Made by a program: the position numbers and the translations under genes
Notes under the pieces: generated by a model
What the model was told of the DNA's origin: nothing
Database searches by the model: none
The model's input: only the letters and a program-made list of their open reading frames with translations
Assembly: GCA_946187695.1 (NCBI GenBank)
Contig: CAMHSB010000005.1
Coordinates: 1-64,000, forward strand
DNA length: 64,000 nucleotides
Source of the DNA: an uncultured Bacteroidales bacterium
Lineage (GTDB): Bacteria; Bacteroidota; Bacteroidia; Bacteroidales; Paludibacteraceae
Direction: 5' to 3'
In this document: piece by piece, positions 18,881 to 28,437 of the stretch
Numbering within the stretch: position 1 is the first letter of the stretch
How the letters are laid out: each line of letters begins with the position of its first letter

Positions 18881-20179
18881 ATGAAAAAATTCTATATTGA
18901 GACATACGGATGCCAAATGAACGTCGCGGACAGCGAGGTCGTTGCAGCTATTTTGGAGACCACGGATGCGCAGTTGACCGAGACGATCGACGAGGCTGAC
19001 ATCATCCTGCTCAACACGTGCTCTATTCGCGATAACGCCGAGCAGAAAGTGATCCATCGGCTGCAGGCGCTCAAGACCAAAGCGATTGTTGGTGTGATCG
19101 GTTGCATGGCGGAGCGTATGGGTCAAGAGCTGATCGACGAATACGGCGTGGATTTTGTGGCAGGCCCCGATGCCTATCTCGATATCCCGAACCTGCTGGC
19201 GCAATGCGAACAGGGACACAAAGCGATGAACGTGGAACTCAGTACGACGGAGACTTATCGTCAGATTATCCCGGCGCGTATCGGGCGCTCGATCTCCGGT
19301 TTTGTGTCCATCATGCGCGGTTGTAATAATTTCTGCTCTTACTGCGTCGTTCCTTATACCCGCGGTCGCGAACGGAGTAGGGATGTGGAGTCCATTCTCA
19401 ATGAGGTAAGAGACCTGCAAGCCAAGGGCTATAAAGAAGTGACGCTGCTCGGTCAGAACGTCAACTCCTATAAGTTCGTGCGCGAAGATGGTACGGTGGT
19501 TGATTTCGCCGACCTGCTGGAGATCGTTGCAGATTCCGTACCCGACATGCGGATACGTTTCACGACCTCGCATCCCAAGGACATGAGCGACAAGACCCTC
19601 GAAGCAATCAGTCGCCATAAGAACCTCTGTAAGTTCATTCACTTGGCTGTCCAATCGGGCTCGAACCATATCCTCAAACTGATGAACCGCAAATACACGC
19701 GGGAGTGGTATCTGGACCGTATCGCAGCGATCCGTCGCATCCTGCCGACAGCGGCCATCAGCACTGATATCTTCTGCGGTTTCCATGACGAGACGCTCGA
19801 AGACCACGCCCAGACGCTGAGCCTTATGCGCGAGGTGGGCTTTGACTCCGCCTTCATGTTTAAGTATTCGGAACGCCCGGGCACGTACGCGCATAAGCAC
19901 TTGCCGGACAATATCCCCGAAGAAGAGAAGATTCGACGACTCAATGAAATCATTGCGCTGCAAACCCAACTGTCCCTTGAGTCCAACCAACGCGAGATCG
20001 GTAAGACGGTTGAAGTGCTGGTAGAAGGCTTCTCCAAGCGCAGCCGCGCCGATATGTTCGGTCGTACGGAGCAATATAAGACTGTCGTCTTTCCGCGCAC
20101 GGACCAGAAGATCGGCGATCTGGTGAACGTACGTGTTCTGGAGGCAACGGCCGCCACTTTGAAGGGTGAAATCGTATGA
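18881..20179 (+). CDS. miaB: tRNA-2-methylthio-N6-dimethylallyladenosine synthase MiaB
   Basis: MiaB is a radical SAM methylthiotransferase modifying i6A37 of tRNAs reading UNN codons. The open frame runs from 18731 across the tRNA gene, but ATG at 18881 gives the family N-terminus MKKFYIETYGCQMN. The three auxiliary-cluster cysteines lie in YGCQMN, NTCSIRDNA and GVIGCMAER. The radical SAM CxxxCxxC is CNNFCSYC near residue 147, and a TRAM domain closes the protein. 432 residues is normal. It is divergent from tRNA-Pro. Confidence 0.95.
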   Translation: MKKFYIETYGCQMNVADSEVVAAILETTDAQLTETIDEADIILLNTCSIRDNAEQKVIHRLQALKTKAIVGVIGCMAERMGQELIDEYGVDFVAGPDAYLDIPNLLAQCEQGHKAMNVELSTTETYRQIIPARIGRSISGFVSIMRGCNNFCSYCVVPYTRGRERSRDVESILNEVRDLQAKGYKEVTLLGQNVNSYKFVREDGTVVDFADLLEIVADSVPDMRIRFTTSHPKDMSDKTLEAISRHKNLCKFIHLAVQSGSNHILKLMNRKYTREWYLDRIAAIRRILPTAAISTDIFCGFHDETLEDHAQTLSLMREVGFDSAFMFKYSERPGTYAHKHLPDNIPEEEKIRRLNEIIALQTQLSLESNQREIGKTVEVLVEGFSKRSRADMFGRTEQYKTVVFPRTDQKIGDLVNVRVLEATAATLKGEIV

Positions 20180-20223
20180 TTTAGCGTAAAAACGAAGAAA
20201 AATTACACTTTTTTGCTAAATTA

Positions 20224-20255
20224 TTTGGATATATCATAAAAAAGCAGTACCTTTG
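20224..20255 (+). promoter_or_regulatory. Promoter upstream of the greA leader
   Basis: TTTG at 20224-20227, 20 bases, TACCTTTG at 20248-20255. It is some 230 bases before greA, leaving a leader with two hairpins and a 34-codon ORF. Confidence 0.8.
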
Positions 20256-20297
20256 CACTGAAAATAAAAATTTTCATAGTTAAGGTTTAGGTTTAAT

Positions 20298-20362
20298 GGC
20301 GAAAGGAGGCTGTGAAGTTTCCTTTCGTTTTTAAACAAAAAGAAGGCGTACGCCTTATTTTT
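20298..20362 (+). terminator. Two tandem hairpins in the greA leader (candidate attenuator or small RNA end)
   Basis: CGAAAGGA ... TCCTTTCG followed by TTTTT, then the palindrome AAGGCGTACGCCTT followed by ATTTTTT. Both lie between the promoter at 20248 and the ORF at 20366. A 12-codon frame starting at ATG 20296 (MAKGGCEVSFRF) ends within the first hairpin. Termination here would yield a roughly 70-100 base RNA; readthrough would feed greA. Function is inferred. Confidence 0.5.
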
Positions 20363-20365
20363 TAT

Positions 20366-20470
20366 ATGGCTGACGAAACGAAAAATACCTCCCTCATTCC
20401 TGATTTGACGGATGCTGAGGAGATGCGCAAAGCGATTATCGCAAGCGAGATTTTGAATCGAAAATATTAA
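20366..20470 (+). CDS. Small 34-aa protein upstream of greA
   Basis: ATG at 20366, TAA at 20468, 14 bases before greA. The peptide starts MADETKNTSLIPDLTDAEE and ends in KAIIASEILNRKY. A helical C-terminus with an A-x-I-x-x-x-E-I-x-N-R-K-Y pattern looks protein-like and uses normal codons. No known function; it shares the promoter at 20248 with greA. Confidence 0.5.
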   Translation: MADETKNTSLIPDLTDAEEMRKAIIASEILNRKY

Positions 20471-20484
20471 ATACAAGATAAGAA

Positions 20485-20952
20485 ATGGCAGTAACGTACA
20501 TGACCGAAGAAGGTCTAAAGAAATTAAAAGAGGAGATTCAGCAGTTAGAGACTGTTGAGCGCCCGCGTATCATTGCCGCGATCGCTGAAGCGCGCGAGAA
20601 AGGCGATCTGAGTGAAAACGCGGAGTATGACGCCGCCAAAGAGGCTCAAGGCGTTCTGGAAACCAAGATCGCGTTGATGAAAGCGCGTCTGGCAGAAGCC
20701 CGTGTGCTCGATGTGGCAGATATCAAAACGGACGAGGTGCAGATCCTTACCAAAGTGCGCGTGCGCATGGCGAACGGCATGGAGAAGACGTTCCATCTCG
20801 TAACCGAAGGCGAGGCGAATCTGGCAGAGGGAAAGATCTCCGTTACAACCCCGATCGCAAAAGGTCTGATGGGTAAGAAAGTGGGTGAGATCGCTGAGAT
20901 CCAAGTGCCCGCAGGTGTTATGAAACTCGAAGTATTGGAGATCTCGATATGA
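20485..20952 (+). CDS. greA: Transcription elongation factor GreA
   Basis: GreA binds the RNA polymerase secondary channel and stimulates cleavage of backtracked RNA. The N-terminal coiled coil is clear (LKKLKEEIQQLETVERP ... GDLSENAEYDAAKEAQG), with the acidic tip DLSENAEYD, followed by the FKBP-like globular domain (KISVTTPIAKGLMGKKVGE). 155 residues, full length. The TGA overlaps the ATG of the next gene by four bases (ATGA). Confidence 0.95.
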   Translation: MAVTYMTEEGLKKLKEEIQQLETVERPRIIAAIAEAREKGDLSENAEYDAAKEAQGVLETKIALMKARLAEARVLDVADIKTDEVQILTKVRVRMANGMEKTFHLVTEGEANLAEGKISVTTPIAKGLMGKKVGEIAEIQVPAGVMKLEVLEISI

Positions 20953-21356
20953 CACTCTTTACCCGCATCATCAAAGGTGAGATCCCGAGCTACAAAGTAG
21001 CGGAGGATGACAAGCACTACGCGTTTCTGGACATCAACCCGCTCGTAAAGGGCCACACGTTGGTGATCCCGAAACTGGCGGAACCGGAAGCCGATTATAT
21101 CTTCGACCTCTCGGACGAACAGCTGCAGGGGCTGATGGTTTTCGCAGCCAAAGTGGCACGCGGTATCAAAGCCGCAACCGGTTGCAAACGGGTCGGTGTA
21201 GCCGTATTGGGAATGGAAGTGAACCATGTGCATATCCACCTCGTGCCGATGAACCACGAGAAAGATATGCTCTTCACGAATCCCAAACTCTCGCTTCCGG
21301 CTGAAGAGATGGCGATCATCGCCAATTCGATAGCTGAGGCGATTGAGAAACTCTAA
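20949..21356 (+). CDS. HIT family nucleotide-binding hydrolase
   Basis: Small histidine-triad protein of the HinT type, likely hydrolysing purine nucleoside phosphoramidates or AMP-lysine-like adducts. The triad is HVHIHLVP near residue 97, and the N-terminal FTRIIKGEIPSYKV is typical. 135 residues. It is translationally coupled to greA (ATGA overlap), a common Bacteroidetes arrangement, and ends at a bidirectional terminator. Confidence 0.92.
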   Translation: MTLFTRIIKGEIPSYKVAEDDKHYAFLDINPLVKGHTLVIPKLAEPEADYIFDLSDEQLQGLMVFAAKVARGIKAATGCKRVGVAVLGMEVNHVHIHLVPMNHEKDMLFTNPKLSLPAEEMAIIANSIAEAIEKL

Positions 21357-21394
21357 AAAAAGAAAGTCCGCGAATTGCGGACTTTTCTTTTTCC
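21354..21394. terminator. Bidirectional terminator between the HIT gene and pepO
   Basis: AAAGTCCGC, loop GAATT, GCGGACTTT, with A-run before and T-run after. It separates two convergent genes. Confidence 0.85.
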
Positions 21395-21397
21395 CTC

Positions 21398-23413
21398 TTA
21401 CCAAATGCTTACCCGATCTTCGGGGGCTACGTATAACGGACTATCTTCCGTCACGTTCCAGGCATCGTACCAGGCGTTGATCTGCGGTAACGCACCGTTC
21501 ACACGCCAGCGACCGAGCGAGTGAGGATCACTCTTCGTGCGGTTGAGAATCTCCTCCGGACGGATGTTACCTGCCCATACATTGGCGTACGCCAGGAAGA
21601 AACGTTGTGCGGGTGTGAAACCGTCGCGTGTCTGCAGACGCTCTTTCGCCGGCTTGGCCTCTTCGTTCAAAGTAAATGCCAGATAGCTTACTTGCAGACC
21701 TCCGTGGTCAGCGATGTTCTCGCCGAGGGTGAACGCACCGTTGGCATGTACGCCCGGCGCTACCTCGATCTTATTGAACGCCTCTTCCATCACTTTCGTG
21801 CGGGCATCAAAAGCAGCCTTGTCTTCCTCGGTCCACCAGTTAACCATATTTCCGTCCTTGTCGAACTGGCAACCCTGGTCATCGAAGCCGTGGGTCATCT
21901 CATGACCGATCACCACACCGATCGCACCGTAGTTGAACGCATCGTCCGCACTCATGTCGAAGAACGGATATTGCAGAATACCTGCGGGGAAGCAGATCTC
22001 GTTGCTCGACGGGTTATAGTACGCGTTCACCGTCTGCGGCGTCATGTACCATTTCTTCTTGTCCACCGGCTTGCCGAGGTAGCTGAGGCTGTATTCCTGC
22101 TCAAACTTAGCAGCGCGCTCGAGGTTCGCATAATAGGTGTCCTCGGCGTTGATATCCAGCTTACTGTAGTCGCGCCACTCGTCCGGATAACCGATCTTGA
22201 TGGTCATCGCGTTCAGTTTCTCAAGCGCTTTGTCCTTGGTCTCGCGACTCATCCAACTCAGGTTCTCGATGCGGATACCGAGTGCTTTCTGCAGGTTCTT
22301 CACCAGTGCCAGCATACGTTCTTTGTTCTCTTCGGGGAAGTACTTCTGTACATACATCTGACCTACTGCTTCGCCTAAGGTCCCGTTCACGACACCGACG
22401 GCGCGTTTCCACAGCGGACTCGGCTCTTCGCGACCAGACAATACCCGGCCGTAGAAATCAAAACTCGTGTTGTAGATCTCCGTCGTCAGGTAGGACGAAG
22501 CGCCCTCGATCGTCTGCCAAGCAAACAAGGTCTTCAGGTCCTCCAGCGGCTCGTCTTCCAACATTTTACCGGCTTCCTGCAGGTGCGGAATCTGACCGAC
22601 AGAGAGGCTGTCCAACTCAACACCTAAGGCGGCGAAATAGACTTTCCAATCGATCTGCGGAACGAGCTGTTGCAGCTCTTCGATACTCATCTTGTTGTAG
22701 TTGCGTTGCGGGTCGCGCAGCTCCACATTGTTATAGGCGGCCTTCGCCAAACGGGTCTCCATACGCAAGATTGTCTGTGCCTTCTCCGCCGCGTTCTCGA
22801 AACCGAAGAGATCGAACATCTTCTCTACATACGCAACGTATGCCTCACGAATCGAACGCGTATGCTCATCGTCATCGATATAATACTCTTTCTCACCTAG
22901 TGAGAAACCGGCTTGGCACTCATTGAGAATGTTCATCGCACTGTTCATCGCATCGGCATCGACATACATCGCCCAGAGTTGGAAGTCCATCGATGCACCG
23001 AGGATCTGACTCAACTGGCTGCGGTCGTTGATGGCTGCAATCTCATCCAGCGTCTTCTGCACAGGTGCGATACCTTCCTGATCACGGCGCGCGGTGTCCA
23101 TCGACAGATTATAGATGTCACCGATCTTCTGCGCGATCGATCCCTGCTCGTGCTTCTCGGCTGCGATCTCTTGGATCAGTCCGTTCACCTGCTCCAGGTT
23201 CTGCAAACCGAGTTTGTCGAACGAACCGAAACGGCTGTATTCGGGGGTCAACGGGTTATTGGCCATCCAACCGCCACAGGCGTATTGATAGAAGTCATTT
23301 TGGGGCACCGCGGTCGTGTCGAGATTCTCGAGATAGATGCCCGTCGTTTGTTGTTTAGTACATGCTGTTGTCATAAGCGTAATGGCTGTCAGCGTAAAAA
23401 GAATTTTTTTCAT
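21398..23413 (-). CDS. pepO: M13 (neprilysin/PepO) family zinc metallopeptidase, lipoprotein
   Basis: Zinc endopeptidase of oligopeptides, probably periplasmic or on the outer membrane. The signal MKKILFTLTAITLMTTAC has a lipobox cysteine at 18. The zinc site VIGHEMTHGFDD (HExxH) is near residue 504, and the third ligand with its following Asp is in ENIADHGG near 565. The substrate motif NAYYNP is also present. 671 residues is normal for M13. The protein ends ...VSIW rather than the more usual CxxW. Single-gene unit with its own promoter. Confidence 0.95.
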   Translation of the reverse strand: MKKILFTLTAITLMTTACTKQQTTGIYLENLDTTAVPQNDFYQYACGGWMANNPLTPEYSRFGSFDKLGLQNLEQVNGLIQEIAAEKHEQGSIAQKIGDIYNLSMDTARRDQEGIAPVQKTLDEIAAINDRSQLSQILGASMDFQLWAMYVDADAMNSAMNILNECQAGFSLGEKEYYIDDDEHTRSIREAYVAYVEKMFDLFGFENAAEKAQTILRMETRLAKAAYNNVELRDPQRNYNKMSIEELQQLVPQIDWKVYFAALGVELDSLSVGQIPHLQEAGKMLEDEPLEDLKTLFAWQTIEGASSYLTTEIYNTSFDFYGRVLSGREEPSPLWKRAVGVVNGTLGEAVGQMYVQKYFPEENKERMLALVKNLQKALGIRIENLSWMSRETKDKALEKLNAMTIKIGYPDEWRDYSKLDINAEDTYYANLERAAKFEQEYSLSYLGKPVDKKKWYMTPQTVNAYYNPSSNEICFPAGILQYPFFDMSADDAFNYGAIGVVIGHEMTHGFDDQGCQFDKDGNMVNWWTEEDKAAFDARTKVMEEAFNKIEVAPGVHANGAFTLGENIADHGGLQVSYLAFTLNEEAKPAKERLQTRDGFTPAQRFFLAYANVWAGNIRPEEILNRTKSDPHSLGRWRVNGALPQINAWYDAWNVTEDSPLYVAPEDRVSIW

Positions 23414-23437
23414 AATAAATTTTTTCTAAATCGACTG

Positions 23438-23469
23438 CAAAATTACAAAAAATCTTGCATATATGCAAA
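23438..23469 (-). promoter_or_regulatory. Promoter of pepO
   Basis: Minus-strand TTTG (23466-23469), 20 bases, TAATTTTG (23438-23445). It overlaps head to head with the plus-strand promoter at 23455-23485, so the two genes may influence each other. Confidence 0.7.
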
Positions 23470-23485
23470 TTTTTTCGTATCTTTG
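23455..23485 (+). promoter_or_regulatory. Promoter of the yhcH-glgB run
   Basis: TTG at 23455-23457, 20 bases, TATCTTTG at 23478-23485. The leader to the ATG at 23529 is about 35 bases. Confidence 0.75.
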
Positions 23486-23528
23486 CGCCCAAAATTGTTA
23501 AACTGTTCAATAGTAAAACATTAATAGT

Positions 23529-23984
23529 ATGATTCTCGACAAATTAGAGAACGCCGATTGGTACTATGACAGCGTACCCGGGCTCAAAGAATTCATGAAG
23601 TTCTATAACGACAATGACCTGGAGGAGATGCCGGCATGCAAGATCTTCCTGGACGGCAAGGACCTCTTCGTTAACATTCTCGACTTCAAAGGCAAGGAGG
23701 AATCCAAATGCCGCATGGAGGCGCACAAGGACTACCTTGATATCCAGATTCCGCTGGGGGATGATGAGGTCATGGGTTGGAAAGCACAGGTGGATTGCCA
23801 AGAGGTGACGCAGGAGTACGATGAGGGCAAAGACGTGGAGTTCTACGGCGATGAAGCGACTGCTAAATTCACCGTTCCTGCGGGCCATTTTGCTGTCTTC
23901 TTCCCCTCGGATGCCCATCAGCCTGGTATCGCGCCGGGTAAGGAGTACCGTAAGCTGATTGTCAAAGCACGCGTTAACCAGTAA
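23529..23984 (+). CDS. YhcH/YjgK/YiaL family protein
   Basis: Cupin-like beta-sandwich protein of 151 residues (family DUF386), linked in other bacteria to sugar and sialic acid or glycan metabolism. Typical segments are MEAHKDYLDIQIPLGDDE, the acidic EYDEGKDVEFYGD and FAVFFPSDAHQPGIA, where conserved His, Asp and Glu would bind metal. It stands 13 bases before glgB, suggesting a carbohydrate operon with glgB and nagB. The exact reaction is unknown. Confidence 0.9.
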   Translation: MILDKLENADWYYDSVPGLKEFMKFYNDNDLEEMPACKIFLDGKDLFVNILDFKGKEESKCRMEAHKDYLDIQIPLGDDEVMGWKAQVDCQEVTQEYDEGKDVEFYGDEATAKFTVPAGHFAVFFPSDAHQPGIAPGKEYRKLIVKARVNQ

Positions 23985-23997
23985 AATCTAAAATACT

Positions 23998-26055
23998 ATG
24001 GCTACCAAGAAAGAAAAACACTTAAAGATCGTAGCGCGCGATCCGTATCTGCAACCGTACGAGGGTGCCCTTCAGGCACGCGCGGACTATGCCCGCAATA
24101 AAGAAGCGGAGTTGACCGGCGGACAGCCGCTCAGCGAGTGGGCGTCCGGCTACCTCTATTTCGGTCTGCACCATACCGATAAAGGTTGGGTGCTCCGCGA
24201 GTGGGCTCCGAATGCCACCGCCATCTATATCAAGGGCGATTTTAATAACTGGTCTAAGGACGAGGCCTATCGGCTCCAACCGGTCGGCAACGGCGTATGG
24301 GAAGCTATCCTGCCGGAGAAAGCCATGCAGCACGGTCAGATGTACAAACTGCTCGTAGAATGGAACGGCGGTTACGGAGAGCGTATCCCATCGTACGTGC
24401 GTCGCGTAGTGCAAGACGAGCAGACAAAGATCTTCTCCGCACAAGTGTGGGACGAACCGGAATATCAGTGGAAGAACCGCGGAAAGAAACTCAAAGAGAA
24501 AGGCGCTCTCTATATTTACGAATGCCATATCGGTATGTCGTCCGAGCAGGAGAAAGTGAACTCCTACGAAGAGTTCCGTCGCGACGTGCTGCCGCGTATT
24601 GACAAACTGGGTTATAACTGTATCCAGATCATGGCCATCCAGGAGCACCCCTATTACGGCTCTTTTGGTTACCATGTGTCGAATTTCTTCGCGGCCTCCA
24701 GTCGTTTCGGTACGCCGAACGAGCTCAAGGCACTCATCGATGATGCCCACGGTCGCGGCATGCATGTGATCATGGATCTCGTTCACTCGCACGCAGTAAA
24801 GAACGAGTTGGAGGGACTCGGTAACTTCGACGGTACGCCGTATCAGTATTTCCACGACGGCGCACGCCGTGAGCACCCGGCTTGGGACTCCCTCTGCTTC
24901 AACTACGGCAAAAACGAAGTGCTGCATTTCTTGCTTTCTAACTGTAAGTTCTGGCTCGATGAGTACGATTTTGACGGCTTCCGTTTCGACGGCGTGACTT
25001 CGATGATCTACCGCAGTCATGGGCTGGGCGAAGATTTCAATGGTTATCCCTCCTATTTCAATGGCAACGAAGACGGCGATGCACTCATGTACCTCACGCT
25101 GGCCAACAAGCTGATCCATGAGGTGAAGCCGAATGCTATCACCATCGCGGAAGAGATGTCGGGAATGCCCGGATTAGCTGCGGCAATCGAAGATGGGGGC
25201 GTGGGCTTCGATTACCGTCTGGCAATGGGTATTCCTGATTTCTGGATCAAATATATCAAAGAAGTAAAAGATGAAGACTGGAAAGCCGGACATATCCTCT
25301 TTGAGATGACCAACCGCCGTGAGGACGAGAAGACCATCTCCTATGCCGAGTCGCACGATCAGGCTCTCGTGGGCGACAAGACCATCATCTTCCGCCTCGT
25401 GGACTCCGATATGTATTGGCATTTCGAGCACGGTCATTCGACCTACATGGCAGACCGCGGTATCGCGCTGCATAAGATGATCCGCCTCGTAACCGCATCC
25501 ACCATTAATGGTGGCTACCTCAACTTCATGGGCAATGAGTTCGGTCATCCGGAGTGGATTGATTTCCCGCGTGAGGGCAACGGATGGAGCTATAAGTACG
25601 CGCGTCGTCAATGGAGCCTTGTGGATAATCCCAACTATTTCTTCGCCGACCTCAACCGTTTCGATGCCGAGATGATTCACTTGCTGCGCAAGCACATTCT
25701 CATCCAGAACCCGACGGCCGAAGAGAAGAAATACAATGTCGGCAAACACCTGCCGTGGGTCATGAAATGGTGGGACAACGAGGGTGACCAGGTTGTCGCT
25801 TATTCGCGCAACGACCTGCTGTTCATCTTCAACTGGAACGGCCAGAAATCCTTCACAGACTATGGCATGCTCGTGCCCGAAGGCAAGTACAAAGTGGTAC
25901 TCAATACCGATGACAAGAAGTTCGCCGGCTTCGGCCTGAGCGATGACTCTGTGGAGCACTTCACGGAGCATGACGAGCTCTACGCCAAGGACGGTAAGGG
26001 CTGGCTCAAGATGTATCTGCCTGCCCGTAGCGCAGTCGTTTTAAAAAGATGCTAA
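23998..26055 (+). CDS. glgB: 1,4-alpha-glucan branching enzyme
   Basis: Forms alpha-1,6 branches in glycogen. An N-terminal CBM48-like domain (LREWAPNATAIYIKGDFNNW) is followed by the GH13 barrel: MDLVHSHAV (region I), DGFRFDGVTSM with the nucleophile Asp near residue 330 (II), AEEMSG with the acid/base Glu near 384 (III), ESHDQA with the third Asp near 453 (IV). The short 685-residue form with a YESHIG-like YECHIGMSS motif resembles the eukaryote-type GH13_8 subfamily found in Bacteroidetes. Sits between yhcH and nagB in a sugar operon. Confidence 0.95.
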   Translation: MATKKEKHLKIVARDPYLQPYEGALQARADYARNKEAELTGGQPLSEWASGYLYFGLHHTDKGWVLREWAPNATAIYIKGDFNNWSKDEAYRLQPVGNGVWEAILPEKAMQHGQMYKLLVEWNGGYGERIPSYVRRVVQDEQTKIFSAQVWDEPEYQWKNRGKKLKEKGALYIYECHIGMSSEQEKVNSYEEFRRDVLPRIDKLGYNCIQIMAIQEHPYYGSFGYHVSNFFAASSRFGTPNELKALIDDAHGRGMHVIMDLVHSHAVKNELEGLGNFDGTPYQYFHDGARREHPAWDSLCFNYGKNEVLHFLLSNCKFWLDEYDFDGFRFDGVTSMIYRSHGLGEDFNGYPSYFNGNEDGDALMYLTLANKLIHEVKPNAITIAEEMSGMPGLAAAIEDGGVGFDYRLAMGIPDFWIKYIKEVKDEDWKAGHILFEMTNRREDEKTISYAESHDQALVGDKTIIFRLVDSDMYWHFEHGHSTYMADRGIALHKMIRLVTASTINGGYLNFMGNEFGHPEWIDFPREGNGWSYKYARRQWSLVDNPNYFFADLNRFDAEMIHLLRKHILIQNPTAEEKKYNVGKHLPWVMKWWDNEGDQVVAYSRNDLLFIFNWNGQKSFTDYGMLVPEGKYKVVLNTDDKKFAGFGLSDDSVEHFTEHDELYAKDGKGWLKMYLPARSAVVLKRC

Positions 26056-26080
26056 AAATAAATCATAAATTTGAAATACA

Positions 26081-26890
26081 ATGCGAGTAATTATTGAACC
26101 TTCGTATGACCTGCTCAGTCAGTGGGCTGCGAATTATGTAGCAAAACGTATCAATGAGTTTGATCCCAAGGAGAGCAAACCCTTCGTATTAGGACTCCCG
26201 ACCGGTTCGTCGCCGCTGGGTATGTACAAAGCCCTGATCGAACTCAACAAAGCCGGAAAAGTATCTTTCCGCAATGTAGTCACCTTCAACATGGATGAGT
26301 ACGTCAATTTGGCGGAAGATCATCCGGAGAGCTACCATTCCTTCATGTGGAATAATTTCTTCAGTCATATCGATATCCGCAAGGAGAACGTCAATATTCT
26401 CAACGGTAACGCTCCCGACCTCGTAGCCGAGTGCGCACGTTACGAAGAGAAGATCAAGAACATCGGCGGTATCCACCTCTTCCTCGGTGGTATCGGTCCC
26501 GATGGACATATCGCTTTCAACGAACCGGGCTCGTCGCTCACCAGCCGCACCCGTAAGAAAGAGCTCACTACGGACACCATCATCGCCAACAGCCGTTTCT
26601 TCGACAATGATGTCAATAAAGTGCCCAAGACGGCTCTCACCGTAGGTGTAGGTACCGTGATGGACGCGAAAGAGGTGCTTATCATGGTGAACGGTCACAA
26701 CAAAGCCCGTGCCCTCCAGCACGCGATCGAGGAGCCCGTCAGCCATATGTGGACCGTCTCGATGCTGCAGATGCACCAGCACGGAATCATCGTTTGCGAT
26801 GAGGCCGCTTGTGACGAACTCAAAGTAGCTACCTTCAACTATTTCAAGGATATCGAACGCAATAACTTAGATCCGAAAACATTGTTATAA
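26081..26890 (+). CDS. nagB: Glucosamine-6-phosphate deaminase
   Basis: Converts glucosamine-6-phosphate to fructose-6-phosphate and ammonia, feeding amino sugars into glycolysis. The family motifs [22 protein letters not shown] (catalytic Asp), [17 protein letters not shown] and [11 protein letters not shown] are intact, and 269 residues is standard. It is 25 bases after glgB, and its stop overlaps the ATG of cysS by one base (TAATG). Operon placement next to glgB suggests control with storage polysaccharide metabolism. Confidence 0.96.
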   Translation: MRVIIEPSYDLLSQWAANYVAKRINEFDPKESKPFVLGLPTGSSPLGMYKALIELNKAGKVSFRNVVTFNMDEYVNLAEDHPESYHSFMWNNFFSHIDIRKENVNILNGNAPDLVAECARYEEKIKNIGGIHLFLGGIGPDGHIAFNEPGSSLTSRTRKKELTTDTIIANSRFFDNDVNKVPKTALTVGVGTVMDAKEVLIMVNGHNKARALQHAIEEPVSHMWTVSMLQMHQHGIIVCDEAACDELKVATFNYFKDIERNNLDPKTLL

Positions 26891-28437
26891 TGCTGGAGAT
26901 TTATAATTCGCTAACACGATTTAAAGAAACGTTCAAACCGTTGCACGAAGGGCACGTAGGCATGTATGTCTGCGGCCCTACCGTGTATGGGGATGCCCAT
27001 CTGGGACACGCTCGTCCGGCCATCACTTTTGACCTGCTCTACCGCTATCTGCAGTACCTCGGCTATAAGGTGCGTTACGTGCGTAATATCACCGACGTAG
27101 GGCACCTCGAGCACGATGCCGATGAGGGCGAAGATAAAATTGCCAAGAAAGCACGACTCGAGCAACTCGAGCCGATGGAGGTGGTGCAGTTCTATACCAA
27201 CCGCTACCACCGCGATATGGCAGCTTTGAACGTCTTACCTCCGTCCATCGAGCCCCACGCATCCGGACACATTATCGAGCAGATCGCTTTCGTGCAGAAA
27301 ATCCTGGATAAAGGCTATGCGTATGTGTCTAATGGCTCGGTGTATATGGACGTAGAGAAATACGCTAAGGATTATCATTATGGCAAGCTCTCCGGTCGTA
27401 ACCTCAACGACATCGTGACCGACACGCGTGAGTTAGACGGACAGAGCGAAAAGAAGCACAGTTATGATTTTGCCCTGTGGAAGAAAGCGAGTCCGGAGCA
27501 TATCATGAAATGGAAAGCAGTATTCCATTACTACGAGAATGTTCCTTCTGATAATAATTCTACAGATTTAAACAAACCTTCCAAACAGAGGAAACGTCAT
27601 CAAATAACCTCGGAAGGCTTCCCCGGATGGCATATGGAATGTTCTACGATGGGCACCAAATACCTGGGCGAACGATTCGACATCCACGGCGGCGGACTTG
27701 ACCTCATCTTCCCGCACCACGAGGCGGAGATAGCGCAGTCCTGTGCCGCGCTCGGACATGAGACCGTCCATTATTGGATGCATAACAACATGATCACGAT
27801 CGCCGGCAAGAAGATGGGTAAGAGTTATAATAACTTCATCACCCTCGAGCAGTTCTTCAAGGGTGAACACCCGCTGCTCTCCAAGCCCTTCGGACCGATG
27901 GTCATCCGTTTCTTCATCCTCCAGGCCCATTACCGTTCTACCGTGGACTTCTCTTCCGAAGCCCTCGAGGCAGCAGAAAAGGGACTGCAACGGATGCAGG
28001 AAGCCTACGCCCGTCTGCAGAAACTGCAAGCAGGTAAGGAAACGACTGTCGAAGTAGCCGGCTTGCGTCAGCGTTGTCAGGAATCGATGGACGATGATCT
28101 CAATACACCCTTTGTCATTGCTGCGCTGTTCGACAGCACGCGTGCGATCAACACCGTCTTTGACGGGAAGGGAACGATCTCCGAATCCGACCTCAAGGAA
28201 CTCCGTGAGGTATGGAAGACCTTCGCCATCGATATCCTTGGTCTGCGTCTGGAAGAGCAGGGCAGCGGGGACGAGAAAATGAAGGCTTTCCACGGAGCGA
28301 TAGACTTGTTGTTGGGTATTCGTCTGCAAGCCAAGCAGAACAAAGACTGGCCGACGTCGGATAAAATCCGTAACGAACTGACCGCACTCGGATTCCAAAT
28401 CAAAGATACCAAGGATGGCTTTGAGTGGTCTATCTAA
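26890..28437 (+). CDS. cysS: Cysteinyl-tRNA synthetase with a local insertion
   Basis: Class I synthetase charging tRNA-Cys. The zinc-binding and HIGH motifs ([18 protein letters not shown]) and the KMSKS equivalent (KKMGKSYNN) are present. At residues about 210-238, between HIMKWK and [12 protein letters not shown], where the family usually has only a few residues, there are some 30 extra polar ones ([20 protein letters not shown]). Bases 27541-27600 encoding it are 33 percent GC against about half in the flanks. The C-terminal anticodon-binding part is intact. Otherwise a normal 515-residue enzyme. Confidence 0.95.
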   Translation: MLEIYNSLTRFKETFKPLHEGHVGMYVCGPTVYGDAHLGHARPAITFDLLYRYLQYLGYKVRYVRNITDVGHLEHDADEGEDKIAKKARLEQLEPMEVVQFYTNRYHRDMAALNVLPPSIEPHASGHIIEQIAFVQKILDKGYAYVSNGSVYMDVEKYAKDYHYGKLSGRNLNDIVTDTRELDGQSEKKHSYDFALWKKASPEHIMKWKAVFHYYENVPSDNNSTDLNKPSKQRKRHQITSEGFPGWHMECSTMGTKYLGERFDIHGGGLDLIFPHHEAEIAQSCAALGHETVHYWMHNNMITIAGKKMGKSYNNFITLEQFFKGEHPLLSKPFGPMVIRFFILQAHYRSTVDFSSEALEAAEKGLQRMQEAYARLQKLQAGKETTVEVAGLRQRCQESMDDDLNTPFVIAALFDSTRAINTVFDGKGTISESDLKELREVWKTFAIDILGLRLEEQGSGDEKMKAFHGAIDLLLGIRLQAKQNKDWPTSDKIRNELTALGFQIKDTKDGFEWSI

